DNA from: Amycolatopsis sp. A133
GTDB taxonomy: Bacteria > Actinomycetota > Actinomycetes > Mycobacteriales > Pseudonocardiaceae
Assembly: GCF_031082405.1 (NCBI RefSeq)
Contig: NZ_JAVHJU010000001.1
Span: 1 to 64,000 of the forward strand
Direction of reading: 5' to 3'
DNA: 64,000 nucleotides
The notes below the pieces were generated by a model. That model was given only the letters and a program-made list of their open reading frames with translations, was not told where the DNA came from and did not search any database. Of this stretch, positions 8,064 through 17,074 are shown in pieces. The position numbers and the translations under genes were made by a program. Within the stretch, counting starts at the first letter, position 1. Each line of letters begins with the position of its first letter.

Positions 8064-11000
8064 TCAGTCGGGCTGGATCCACGACACCTGGATGAGCTGC
8101 TTGCCGTTCTTCCGGGTCAGCATGTTGCCCCGGCCCGGCGGCATCGCGCTCGCCTTGATGTTGCCGACCAGCGCACCCTCGTCGCGGGAACCGTTCATCA
8201 CCAGGCCCGGGGCCGCGATCTCCTTGAGCTTGCCGATGATCGGGTCGTACATCGCCTTGCTCGCGCCACCGGTGCGCCGCACGACGATCAGGTGCAGGCC
8301 GACGTCCTTGGCTTGGGGCAGGAAGTCGGAGATCTTCCGCAGCGGGTTGTTCGTCGACGTGGCCACCAGGTCGTAGTCGTCGACGAGGATGAACAGCTCC
8401 GGGCCCTTCCACCAGGACCGCGTCTTCAGCTGCTCCTGGGTGACGTCGGGGCCCGGCAGGCGCCGCGTCATCGAGTTGAAGACGTCGCCGACCATGCTCT
8501 CCAGCTGCGCGGCCGAGACCGCGTACCCCAGCAGCGAGTCGCCCTGGACGAAGCCGAGCATCGTGCGCCGGTAGTCGACCAGCAGGATGAGCGCTTCCTT
8601 GGCGGTGTAGCGCTCCGAGATGCCCCGGGCGATCTGCCGCAGCAGGTTCGTTTTGCCCGACTCGCCGTCGGCGAAGGCGTAGAAGTGCGGTTCGGCGTTG
8701 AAGTCGAGGTAGATCGGCTGCAGGTCCTCTTCGTTGACGCCGATCGGGATGAGCTTGGAATTCCGCGCGGTGTCGAGGGCGAGCACGTCCTCGTAGGTGA
8801 TCATCTCCGGCAGCAGGCGGACCTGCGGCGCGACCCGGCCGCGCCACGCGCCCTTGATCTTCGCCACCGCGTCGGCCACGCCGGCCGCGATCGTCTCCGG
8901 GTCGCTGGAGCCGTCGATCCGCGGGAGGCCGCCCAGCATGTGCAGCTTCTCCCGGGTCAGGCCCCGGCCCGGCCGCCCGGCGGGGACGTTCACCGCGACG
9001 CGCCGGTCGATGTCGGACTCGGTCGGGTCACCGAGGCGCAGCTCGAACCGGGTGCCCAGCATGTCCTTGATTGCCGGGCGGATGTCGGCCCACCGGTTGG
9101 CGGCGATGATCACGTGCACGCCGTAGGACAGACCCTGCGTGGCGAGCCGGGTGATCGTGGTCTCGAGCTCTTCGAAGTCGTCGCGCAGGGCGCGCCAGTT
9201 GTCGACGACCAGGAACGCGTCGCCGAACGCGTCCTGCTCCGGCCGGATCTCCCCGCGGCGCCTGCGGTTGCGGAACTCGGTCATCGAGTCGATGCCCATC
9301 GCCCCGAACCGGCCTTCCCGCTCGGTGAGCAGGGTGGTCAGCTCGGCCACGATCCGCCGCGCCTTGTCCGGCTCGCGCCGCGCGACCGCGACGCCACCCA
9401 CGTGCGGCAGGTCGGCAAGCCCCGCCAGGGTGCCACCACCGAGGTCGAGGCAGTAGAACTGCGCCTCTTCCGGCGTGTGCGTCAGCGCCATCGACATGAT
9501 CAGCGTCCGCAGCATCGTCGACTTGCCGGTCTGCGGGCCGCCGACGATCACGCCGTGGCCCGCCGCACCGGAGAAGTCGGCCCAGAGCGGGTCGCGGCGC
9601 TGCTCGTACGGCCGGTCGATGATGCCCAGCGGCACCTGCAGCCGCCCGTTGCCGAAGAAGCCCACCGGGGACAGGCCGCGGTCGTCGGTCGGGTTCAGGT
9701 TGGGCAGCAGGGTGTCGAGCGAGTTCGGGTCCTTCAGCGGCGGCAGCCACACCTCGTGCGCCGGCGGGCCCTGGCCGACCAGGCGCGACACGATGACGTC
9801 GAGCTCGCTGGGTTCGACCGCCTCTTCGGGCTGGCGCTGCTCTTCCTTCGGTGCCGCCTCGACGAACTGCGGCTCCGGTTCCTTCGGCAGCTCGACGAAG
9901 TCCGGGACGAACAGCTGCGGCCGCTTGTCCGCGCGGACCACGGTCGCCGCCGGGCCCGCCGCCTTGAGCCCGGCCGGCCGGTACGGGCCCGAGACGTAGG
10001 ACGCCTTGAACCGCACCAGGGTCGACGTGTCGTACTTGAGGTAGCCGCCACCGGGGACCGACGGCAGCTCGAACGCGTCCGGCACGCCGATCGCGGCGCG
10101 GGACTCCGCCGCCGAGAACGTCTTCAGGCCGATCCGGTACGACAGGTGCGAGTCCAGGCCGCGCAGCTTGCCTTCCTCCAGGCGCTGCGAAGCCAGCAGC
10201 ATGTGCATCTGCAGCGACCGGCCCAGCCGGCCGATGGCGACGAACAGGTCGATGAAGTCCGGCTTCGCCGACAACAGCTCGGAAAACTCGTCGCAGACGA
10301 TGAACAGCGCGGGCAGCGGGTCGAGGTCGGCGCCGTTTTCGCGCGCTTTCTCGTACTCCCAGACGTTCTTGAAGTTGCCGCCGTTCTTCAGCGCTTCCTG
10401 GCGGCGGTTCATCTCGCCGGCCAGCGCGTCCTTCATGCGGTCGACCAGCGTGACCTCGTCCGCGAGGTTGGTGATCACCGCGGAGACGTGCGGGGCCTTG
10501 TCCAGGCCCATGAACGTCGCGCCACCCTTGAAGTCGACGAGGACGAAGTTCAGCGTGCTCGACGAGTGCGTGGACAGCAGGCCCAGCACCAGGGTGCGGA
10601 GGAACTCCGACTTACCGGAACCGGTCGCGCCGATGCAGAGGCCGTGCGGGCCCATGCCTTCGGCGGCGGCTTCCTTGATGTCCAGCTCGACCGGCTGGCC
10701 GTATTCGCCGACGCCGAACGGGACGCGGTAGCGGTCGCGGATCGGCCGCGGCCGCCACGCCTGCTGGACGTCGAAGGTCATCGGGTCGCCCGGGATGCCG
10801 AGCAGCTCCAGCAGCGACGGGTTCGACAGCAGCGGCTCTTCGTCGCCGACGTCCTGGCCCGCGGCACCGCCGACGCGGTACGGCGCGATGAGCCGGGCCA
10901 GCGACTCGGTCTCGACCAGGCTGAGCGTGTCCGGGCGGCCGAACCACTCGACGCCGCCGGCGCTGCGGGCACCCAGCCGGTCGGCCTCGACGACCAGCCG

Positions 11001-12077
11001 GAGGCCGCGGCGGGCGGCGAGGTTGCCGAGGGAGTCGGACAGGTCGATCAGCGTGACGCCGACCAAGCCTTCCTCGAGCACGATCTGCTCTTCCCGGGTG
11101 ACCTCGGCGTCGTCGATGATGATCACGACGTGCGGCTGGTCGGGGGCCGGGGTGGCGTTGCGGGAGAAGCGCTGGCGGTCACGCAGCTCTTCGTCGAGCC
11201 AGTCTTCGATCTGGGCCAGCGAACCGGCCATCATGCGGAGCTGGCCGATGCCGTCGGACAGCGTGGGGTGCTGGGCGTGCGGCAGCCACTTCGCCCACTC
11301 CCACTCCTCCTTCGCCCGGCCCGCGGTGGCCACCGCGATCAGCACGTCGTCGGGGCTGTGGAAGGAAACCAGCTGCGCGAGCATCGCGCGGGTGAGGCCG
11401 CGGGTCAGCGCGCGGTCGCCCTGCATGCTGACCGCGGCGAACCCGCGGAGGGTGATCTGGGTCGGCAGGTCCGGCACGATCGAGTGCGCGCGCACGAACC
11501 GGCGCAGCGCGAGGGTGGCGATCGGCTCGAGCTCGTCGACCGGCCCGGTCTGCGGCGGGACCAGCCGCGTCGCGAGGCGGTGCGAGCTGCGCCCGACGCG
11601 CAGGTGCAGGAAGTCCTGGTCGTTCTGGCGGCGTTCCCACATGCGGCGGCTGGCGGCCAGCGACCAGAGGGACTGGGGGTCGGGGTGCACCCATTCCAGA
11701 GCGGCGCGCTGGTCGACCATCGCCTCGCGGGCGCGGTCGCGCATCTGGCCCAGGTAACGCAGGTAGTCCTTGCGGTCCTCGTCCATCTCGGCGCGCTTGG
11801 CGCCGCCGCCCTTGCCGCCACCGCCCGCCATCATCCCGAGCGTCCCGACGACCATCATGCCGCCCATGGCCATCATCATCGGGTTCCGCCCGCTGGCGGT
11901 GAACATGAAGACCATCATCCCGATCGACGCGAAGATCATGACGATCGGCAGCGCCTTCATGACGATGTTGCCGGGGATGACCCGGGGCACCTCGGGCGGC
12001 GGCTCGAGGTGCACCTCGCCGCCCGGCGGGCGCGGTGCCGCCAGCCGCGGCGACTTCTTGAACTGCAGCGTGCTCAT
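8064..12077 (-). CDS. eccC: Type VII secretion FtsK/SpoIIIE-type ATPase EccC
   Basis: Motor ATPase of the ESX machine: binds the C-terminal signal of substrates and drives export. The 1337 residues contain two N-terminal membrane helices (about 38-60 and 66-88), a DUF domain, then three FtsK-like ATPase modules. Walker A motifs are GATGSGKS (483-490), GGPQTGKS (846-853) and DGESGKT (1137-1143); Walker B stretches end at about 597, 959 and 1233. It is a single-chain EccC rather than the split Ca/Cb form. The ATG at 12077 has GAGGGG about 9 bases upstream; longer in-frame starts lack a ribosome site. It heads the minus-strand arm of the locus. Confidence 0.97.
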   Translation of the reverse strand: MSTLQFKKSPRLAAPRPPGGEVHLEPPPEVPRVIPGNIVMKALPIVMIFASIGMMVFMFTASGRNPMMMAMGGMMVVGTLGMMAGGGGKGGGAKRAEMDEDRKDYLRYLGQMRDRAREAMVDQRAALEWVHPDPQSLWSLAASRRMWERRQNDQDFLHLRVGRSSHRLATRLVPPQTGPVDELEPIATLALRRFVRAHSIVPDLPTQITLRGFAAVSMQGDRALTRGLTRAMLAQLVSFHSPDDVLIAVATAGRAKEEWEWAKWLPHAQHPTLSDGIGQLRMMAGSLAQIEDWLDEELRDRQRFSRNATPAPDQPHVVIIIDDAEVTREEQIVLEEGLVGVTLIDLSDSLGNLAARRGLRLVVEADRLGARSAGGVEWFGRPDTLSLVETESLARLIAPYRVGGAAGQDVGDEEPLLSNPSLLELLGIPGDPMTFDVQQAWRPRPIRDRYRVPFGVGEYGQPVELDIKEAAAEGMGPHGLCIGATGSGKSEFLRTLVLGLLSTHSSSTLNFVLVDFKGGATFMGLDKAPHVSAVITNLADEVTLVDRMKDALAGEMNRRQEALKNGGNFKNVWEYEKARENGADLDPLPALFIVCDEFSELLSAKPDFIDLFVAIGRLGRSLQMHMLLASQRLEEGKLRGLDSHLSYRIGLKTFSAAESRAAIGVPDAFELPSVPGGGYLKYDTSTLVRFKASYVSGPYRPAGLKAAGPAATVVRADKRPQLFVPDFVELPKEPEPQFVEAAPKEEQRQPEEAVEPSELDVIVSRLVGQGPPAHEVWLPPLKDPNSLDTLLPNLNPTDDRGLSPVGFFGNGRLQVPLGIIDRPYEQRRDPLWADFSGAAGHGVIVGGPQTGKSTMLRTLIMSMALTHTPEEAQFYCLDLGGGTLAGLADLPHVGGVAVARREPDKARRIVAELTTLLTEREGRFGAMGIDSMTEFRNRRRRGEIRPEQDAFGDAFLVVDNWRALRDDFEELETTITRLATQGLSYGVHVIIAANRWADIRPAIKDMLGTRFELRLGDPTESDIDRRVAVNVPAGRPGRGLTREKLHMLGGLPRIDGSSDPETIAAGVADAVAKIKGAWRGRVAPQVRLLPEMITYEDVLALDTARNSKLIPIGVNEEDLQPIYLDFNAEPHFYAFADGESGKTNLLRQIARGISERYTAKEALILLVDYRRTMLGFVQGDSLLGYAVSAAQLESMVGDVFNSMTRRLPGPDVTQEQLKTRSWWKGPELFILVDDYDLVATSTNNPLRKISDFLPQAKDVGLHLIVVRRTGGASKAMYDPIIGKLKEIAAPGLVMNGSRDEGALVGNIKASAMPPGRGNMLTRKNGKQLIQVSWIQPD

Positions 12078-12363
12078 CGAAGGACCCCTCTTCAAACTCG
12101 ACGATGGCGGCCACCGCTTTGGTGCGCAAGGTGCGCGGAACAACCTATCGAACGCCGCGGTGGAATTCCGGCGGATGCCGTAACGCCCTCGTGAACCCGG
12201 TCCTGACCTCGCCTGGCGAGTGTACGGCGGTCCACCGACAGTAATCGCGGCGTGTGGTCCGCGAGCGGCGATTGGCGGTGATTTTCGGACGTTCGATGAT
12301 GCCCGCGCCGGGGTTCGGTATAAGTTCCCCCGGGAGCAGTATCAACCGAGCGGGGGCAGTGCA
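12078..12363. promoter_or_regulatory. Divergent promoter region eccC/eccD
   Basis: The 286 bases between the divergent eccC and eccD starts must hold promoters for both arms of the ESX locus. On the plus strand TATAAG at 12319-12324 is a fair -10 for eccD, with no good -35. On the minus strand TACACT at about 12219-12224 is a possible -10 for eccC. No ECF-type GGAAC/CGTC pair at correct spacing is seen here. Confidence 0.35.
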
Positions 12364-13758
12364 GTGGCTACGGGCACGACAGTATTCAGCAGGGTGACGG
12401 TCGTCGCGCCGTCCACCCGGATCGACGTGGCGCTGCCCGCCGACGTCGCGGTGGCCGACCTGCTGCCGATGCTGCTGGACATGGCCAAGGAGACCTCGCC
12501 GGACGGCGGGGCCCGCCACGGCGGCTGGGCGCTGGCGAAGCTCGGGGACGCCCCGCTCGACCCGAGCCGCACGCTGGCTTCGCTCGGTGTGGTCGACGGC
12601 GAGCTGCTCCAGCTGCGCAAGCGCAACGAAAATCCGCCGCCGCCGCTGTACGACGACGTCGTCGACGCGATCGCGGAGTCGTCCCCGGACAGCTTCCGCC
12701 CGTGGACCAAGGAGACGGCGAACCGCTTCGGGCACGTCGCGGGCGGGCTGGCGCTGTTCGCCGCCGCCGTCGCGCTGTTCATGAGCGGCTCGTTCTACGG
12801 CGGGAGCGCGCTGGGCGCGGCCATCGCCGGCGGCATCGGCGCGATCGCCTGCGTCGCGATCGGCGCGACGCTCGCCAAGGGCTACCAGGCCGAGCCGACC
12901 GGCGTGCTGATCGCCGCGGCCGGCGGCCTGCCGCTCGCCTTCGTCAGCGGCTTCTACATCGTGCCCGGCCTGTCCCTGCGGGCGAACCTGCTCCTCGGCG
13001 CGGTCCTGGTGATCATCGTCGCCTCGGTCTGCATCATGGTCATCGGCGCCGGCATCACGACGTTCATCGCGGCGGCCACCGCGGGCACCTTCGGCGCGCT
13101 GGCCTTCCTGTTCGGCACGCTCGTCGCGCACCCGGCGGCCGGGATCGCGGCCGGCACGGTCGCGGTCGCCCTCGCCTGCATCTCGATCCTGCCGCGCGCC
13201 ACGATCTGGCTCGCGAAGCTGCCGCTGCCGCACGTCCCGAGCAACGCCGAAGAGCTGAAGGAAGACTCCGGCTTCCCCGACTACCGCGCGATCGAGCGCC
13301 GCACGGCGGTCGCGCACAACTACATGACCGGCCTGATGGTCGGCTGCGGTGCCACGGTGGCGATCTCCGCGATCATCGCCGCCACCGCGCCCGGGTCGTT
13401 CGGGATCATCCTCGGCGTCGTCGCGACGCTCGTCCTGCTGCTGCGCGCCCGCGCGTACGCCAACGGCAGCCAGGCGATCGCGCTGCTCACCACCGGCCTG
13501 GTCTCGGCCACCGGGATCGCCGTCGGCTGGCTGGTCTCGGCGAGCGCCCAGAACCGCCTGCTCTACGTCTTCGGCCTGCTGCTCCTGCTCGCCGCGGGCG
13601 CGCTCGTCGTCGGCGTGATCTTCCCGAACCAGCGGTTCTCGCCGCCGCTGCGGCGGACCGTGGAGATCATCGAAGCGATCTGCATCGCCTCCGTGCTCCC
13701 CCTCGCCCTCGGTGTGATGGACCTCTACACCACCCTGCGGCACCTGAACTTCAAGTGA
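12364..13758 (+). CDS. eccD: Type VII secretion integral membrane protein EccD
   Basis: Channel-forming membrane component of ESX. The 464-residue protein begins with a ubiquitin-like (YukD-type) cytosolic domain of about 85 residues with the pattern RIDVALPADVAVADLLP, followed by a linker and about eleven membrane helices from residue 125 to the end. The GTG at 12364 is chosen because a purine-rich GGGGG precedes it and the ubiquitin fold begins immediately; an earlier in-frame codon would add 48 unrelated residues. It is followed by mycP with 20 bases between the stop and the chosen mycP ATG. Confidence 0.95.
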   Translation: MATGTTVFSRVTVVAPSTRIDVALPADVAVADLLPMLLDMAKETSPDGGARHGGWALAKLGDAPLDPSRTLASLGVVDGELLQLRKRNENPPPPLYDDVVDAIAESSPDSFRPWTKETANRFGHVAGGLALFAAAVALFMSGSFYGGSALGAAIAGGIGAIACVAIGATLAKGYQAEPTGVLIAAAGGLPLAFVSGFYIVPGLSLRANLLLGAVLVIIVASVCIMVIGAGITTFIAAATAGTFGALAFLFGTLVAHPAAGIAAGTVAVALACISILPRATIWLAKLPLPHVPSNAEELKEDSGFPDYRAIERRTAVAHNYMTGLMVGCGATVAISAIIAATAPGSFGIILGVVATLVLLLRARAYANGSQAIALLTTGLVSATGIAVGWLVSASAQNRLLYVFGLLLLLAAGALVVGVIFPNQRFSPPLRRTVEIIEAICIASVLPLALGVMDLYTTLRHLNFK

Positions 13759-13778
13759 CCGGATCGGGTGGATCTCCG

Positions 13779-15398
13779 ATGGCAGCAGCACGGCGTTCCG
13801 GCGCCCCGCGACGCACCACCACGGCCCTGCTGGCCGGCACGATCGGCCTCCTGTCGCCGCTGACGCTCGCGGTGCCGGCGTGGGCGCAGGCCACCCCGGC
13901 CGACGGTTACTTCGCGACCCCGCCGCCGGTCGACGACAGCAAGCTGATCCCGGACTCGCGCCAGCCCGACAAGAGGTACAAGCAGACGAAGGGCTGCGTG
14001 CAGCGCAGCACCCTCGGCCAGAACATCGAGATCAAGAACCGGCCGTGGGGCCAGGAGTACCTGCAGATCTCCAAGGCCCAGGACATCGTCAAGGCGGCAA
14101 CGGGCAGCGCCGGCGGCGGCGTCCGGGTCGCGGTGATCGACACCGGCGTCACGCGGCACCCGTGGTTCCAGGACCGGATCAAGTCCGGCGGCGACTACGT
14201 GGCCACGCCGACCAAGGGCCAGCCCCCGGGGCTCGAGGACTGCGACGGCCACGGCACCGAGGTCGCCGGGATCATCGGGGCGAAGCCGGACAACCCGGAA
14301 GTCGGGTTCGTCGGCGTCGCGCCCGACGCGACGATCGTGTCCTACCGCCAGCTCAGCGAGAACTACGAGCCCGACACGTCGACCGCGACCCCGCCGGCGA
14401 GCAGCACCGGCGGAGGCGCGCCGTCGTCGAGCACGAACCCGCCGAGCGGGTCCAGCACGGAGCTGCCGCCGGGCGGTGGCGGCAGCGGTGAAGGCGACCG
14501 GACCTCGCCCGGGCAGTCCAACGGCGGCCGTCAGCTGGAGAAGGCGGGCACCGCGGGCACGCTGAAGACGCTGGCCGAGATCATCCGCGGCATCGCCGAC
14601 CGGCACGAGGCCGACGTCATCAACATGTCGGTGGACAACTGCCGCCCGGCCACCGGGTCGATCACCGAAGGCGAGCAGCAGGTCCAGGCGGCGGTGCACT
14701 TCGCGGCGAAGGCCGGCATCGTGATCGTCGCCGCCGCCGGCAACGCGACGGACACGTGCCCGCAGAACGACCAGCCGGACGCGCGGAAGCCCAAGACGAT
14801 CGTCACGCCCCCGTGGTTCGCCGACGACGTGCTGTCGGTCGGGGCGATCGACGAGTTCGGCAGCGTGGCGCCGTTCAGCGTGCACGGCCCGTGGGTCGGC
14901 GTCGCCGCGCCCGGCACGAGGATCATCTCGCTCGACCCCGCCGAGGGCTCCAGCAGCCTGGCGAACCTGACGTTCGAGAACGGCGACAAGGCCAGCGAAA
15001 TCCAGGGCACGAGCTTCGCGGCACCGTACGTGGCGGGCCTGGCGGCGCTGGTCAAGGCGAAGTACCCGCAGCTCGACGCCAAGGGCATCATCAACCGGAT
15101 CAAGGAGACGGCCCAGCACCCGGCGGCCCCGGGCGGGCGCGACAACTTCGTCGGCTACGGCGTCATCGACCCGGTGGCGGCGCTGACCCAGGTCCTGCCG
15201 TCGGAGGTGGGCAACCAGGCCCCGATCCCGGCCCCGCAGATGGCCCAGCTCCCCCCGGCCAACAACCACAGCTCGACCCCGATGATCGTGGCACTGGCCG
15301 GCACGGCGGGCGGCGTGCTGGCGCTGCTGATCACGTTGTTCGTCGTGCACACGATCCGCCGCAACCGCCCCGCCGAAACCGACACTTCGCGCCGCTGA
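13779..15398 (+). CDS. mycP: Mycosin, membrane-anchored subtilisin-like protease MycP
   Basis: A 539-residue serine protease that caps and stabilises the ESX complex on the outer face of the membrane. Features: signal peptide ending near AWAQA (residue 37), catalytic triad D121 (VIDTGV), H158 (DGHGTEVAG) and S412 (GTSFAAPYVAG), oxyanion Asn322, and a C-terminal membrane helix at about 494-515 with a basic tail. Residues 198-250 are a Ser/Gly/Pro-rich loop inserted in the protease domain, a known mycosin feature. ATG 13779 has GGGTGG upstream; a GTG at 13755 overlapping the eccD stop is the alternative. Confidence 0.96.
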   Translation: MAAARRSGAPRRTTTALLAGTIGLLSPLTLAVPAWAQATPADGYFATPPPVDDSKLIPDSRQPDKRYKQTKGCVQRSTLGQNIEIKNRPWGQEYLQISKAQDIVKAATGSAGGGVRVAVIDTGVTRHPWFQDRIKSGGDYVATPTKGQPPGLEDCDGHGTEVAGIIGAKPDNPEVGFVGVAPDATIVSYRQLSENYEPDTSTATPPASSTGGGAPSSSTNPPSGSSTELPPGGGGSGEGDRTSPGQSNGGRQLEKAGTAGTLKTLAEIIRGIADRHEADVINMSVDNCRPATGSITEGEQQVQAAVHFAAKAGIVIVAAAGNATDTCPQNDQPDARKPKTIVTPPWFADDVLSVGAIDEFGSVAPFSVHGPWVGVAAPGTRIISLDPAEGSSSLANLTFENGDKASEIQGTSFAAPYVAGLAALVKAKYPQLDAKGIINRIKETAQHPAAPGGRDNFVGYGVIDPVAALTQVLPSEVGNQAPIPAPQMAQLPPANNHSSTPMIVALAGTAGGVLALLITLFVVHTIRRNRPAETDTSRR

Positions 15399-15399
15399 C

Positions 15400-15532
15400 A
15401 CGGGCATCACCCGTGTCTGGAGGGGCATCACGCGTGTCTGGACGGGCATCACCCGTGATTGGAGGGGCATCGGCGTAATGCCCCTTCAATCACGCGTGAT
15501 TCCTCTCTGATCACGGGTGATGCCCCTTGGGA
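15400..15532. repeat. 21-bp tandem repeat array with inverted units
   Basis: Four direct units start at 15402, 15423, 15444 and 15465 (core gggcatcac, period 21), and two inverted units follow at about 15478-15529. They can form hairpins, for example aggggcat pairing with atgcccct at 15463-15484. The array separates the convergent mycP and WXG-protein genes and may stop transcription both ways. Confidence 0.85.
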
Positions 15533-15536
15533 CACG

Positions 15537-16568
15537 TCACTTCGCGGGTGGTTTTTTCTGCTGCGGGTCCTCGTCCTCGCCGATCACCGGCGGGGCCACC
15601 AGGCCGGGCTCGCCGAGCAGGTCCGACGACTTCGTCATCGGGCGCGTTTTCGACGGGCGGCGGGCCTGGCCGCCCGTGCCGAAGGCGCCGAAACCCATCA
15701 TCGGCATCATCGGGACGCCGCCCGATGAGCTGTGGTCCTGCTCCGCGGGCGGCTCTGGGTCGACGGTGCCGGCGCCGGTGTGCTTGCCCTCCGCCGGGCC
15801 GTCGGCCGACGACGGTGTCATGACCTCGTCGGCCGGAGCCGAAGACGGAGCCGTGGCGTCGGTGGCGGTCTGCTCGCCCGCTTCGTTGAGGGCGTCGTCG
15901 TGCAGCTTGAAGCCGTCCTGCGGGTACCGGTGCCGGATCTCGATGGTGCGGGCGGCCGCGTCGGGCTCGTCGACGCCGGCGCACAGCCGGTCGAACGCCT
16001 CCATGACGTCGCGCGCGGTCTCGTACAGCGCCTTCGCCGAGTCCTGCGTCTCCTGCAGCTGCGCCCGCGCGCGTTTGGTGCCGCCGCTCGGGAGCAGCAT
16101 CGTCTCCGACGTCAGCTCCGCCGCGTCCACCAGCACCTCGACGAGGTCGACGACCACGTGGCGGAGCGTCGTCACCATCTCGTCCAGCGCGCCGGCGAGG
16201 GTGTCGAGCGCTTCACGGAGGTCGCCGCCCGCCGCGCCGATCTCGCGGATGTAGACGACGAACGAGTCCGCGTCCTTGCCCTCCCAGCCCGCGTCGAGCC
16301 GGCCGAGCTGGTCGTCCAGGCGCGCCGAAACCCCGGCCGCGACCGAGGCGGCCTGGCGCAGGCGGTCCGCTTCGGCACCGAGGTCGGCCCAGCGGCCGAT
16401 CAGCGGGCGGAAGTACGTCTCGACGGGGTCGATCACGCCGAGCTGCCGCGCGAGGTCCGTGAGGTACGCCAGGTACGGCTCGGCCGCCGCGGTGATGTCC
16501 TCGCCCGCGGGCACGGGCACCGCGGCCGCGAGCGGGTGCGGAATCGACTCGGTCGAGCTCTCGGCCAT
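15537..16568 (-). CDS. Large WXG-type putative ESX substrate
   Basis: A 343-residue soluble protein. Its first 210 residues are predicted helices with a W95-E-G97 turn, like the WXG100/LXG helical hairpin but extended. After residue 225 it is disordered, with a Gly/Met patch (MMPMMGFGAFG) and a C-terminus containing APPVIGED. Similar tails occur on actinobacterial T7SS substrates, so export by the neighbouring machine is likely (inference). The ATG at 16568 shares a base with the stop of the upstream gene (TGATG), so the two are translationally coupled; a GTG one codon earlier is possible. No enzyme domain is seen. Confidence 0.72.
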   Translation of the reverse strand: MAESSTESIPHPLAAAVPVPAGEDITAAAEPYLAYLTDLARQLGVIDPVETYFRPLIGRWADLGAEADRLRQAASVAAGVSARLDDQLGRLDAGWEGKDADSFVVYIREIGAAGGDLREALDTLAGALDEMVTTLRHVVVDLVEVLVDAAELTSETMLLPSGGTKRARAQLQETQDSAKALYETARDVMEAFDRLCAGVDEPDAAARTIEIRHRYPQDGFKLHDDALNEAGEQTATDATAPSSAPADEVMTPSSADGPAEGKHTGAGTVDPEPPAEQDHSSSGGVPMMPMMGFGAFGTGGQARRPSKTRPMTKSSDLLGEPGLVAPPVIGEDEDPQQKKPPAK

Positions 16569-16885
16569 CACCGGTCGAGCCTCCCGGCCCGCTTGATCAG
16601 CTCCGCGGCTTCCGCGTCCTGCCCGCCGTGGCGGACCGTCACCTGCCGCAGCGCCTCCGCGGCCGAGCGCAGCGCCTCGGCGCCGTCGGCCAGCTGCCGC
16701 CGCAACGCCCCGGCCGCGCGGCCGTACGACTCCCCGAGGCCGATCTGCGCCCCCAACGCCCCGTAGGACTCCGCGGTGACGTCGCCACCGACCTCGGCCG
16801 CCGCCGCGTCCAGGTCGTCCGCGGCGGCGTCGGCCGTCTCGGCGTACCGGGCGACGACGACGCCGTCCATCCTCAAGCCGGCCAC
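16568..16885 (-). CDS. EspC-like small helical ESX-associated protein
   Basis: About 105 residues, almost all predicted helix rich in Ala, Asp and Glu, without signal peptide. The layout (MDGVVVARYAETAD, then two long helices) recalls the EspC/DUF2580 family of ESX-secreted proteins. The GTG at 16885 is preferred because GGAGG lies 4 bases upstream; an in-frame GTG at 16897 and the ATG at 16870 are alternatives. It lies after eccB, separated by two 62-bp tandem repeats, and overlaps the start of the large WXG protein, suggesting the two are made and possibly secreted together. Confidence 0.65.
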   Translation of the reverse strand: MAGLRMDGVVVARYAETADAAADDLDAAAAEVGGDVTAESYGALGAQIGLGESYGRAAGALRRQLADGAEALRSAAEALRQVTVRHGGQDAEAAELIKRAGRLDR

Positions 16886-16950
16886 GGCACCTCCGCTCAC
16901 GAGAAAGACCTTCGAGCGTGGGACGCCCGCCGCGCGCCGGCGGTTCCGCT

Positions 16951-17074
16951 CAGTGTTCAACCGAGGCTTCGCCTCGGGCCGGGGGCTGCGCCACCCGGAC
17001 CCCCGGAAGCGTCAGTGTTCAACCGAGGCTTCGCCTCGGGCCGGGGGCTGCGCCACCCGGACCCCCGGAAGCGT
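16951..17074. repeat. Two exact tandem copies of a 62-bp hairpin element
   Basis: Units 16951-17012 and 17013-17074 are identical. Each holds two hairpins: ccgaggc/gcctcgg around ttc, and ccggggg/cccccgg around a GC-rich loop. The second copy abuts the eccB stop codon. Elements of this look act as intergenic terminators in high-GC actinobacteria. Confidence 0.9.

Noticed and set aside
12702..13778. Upstream extension of the mycP frame into eccD
   Set aside because: The extension lies wholly inside eccD in another frame and lacks a signal peptide; the ATG at 13779 gives a proper mycosin signal peptide.
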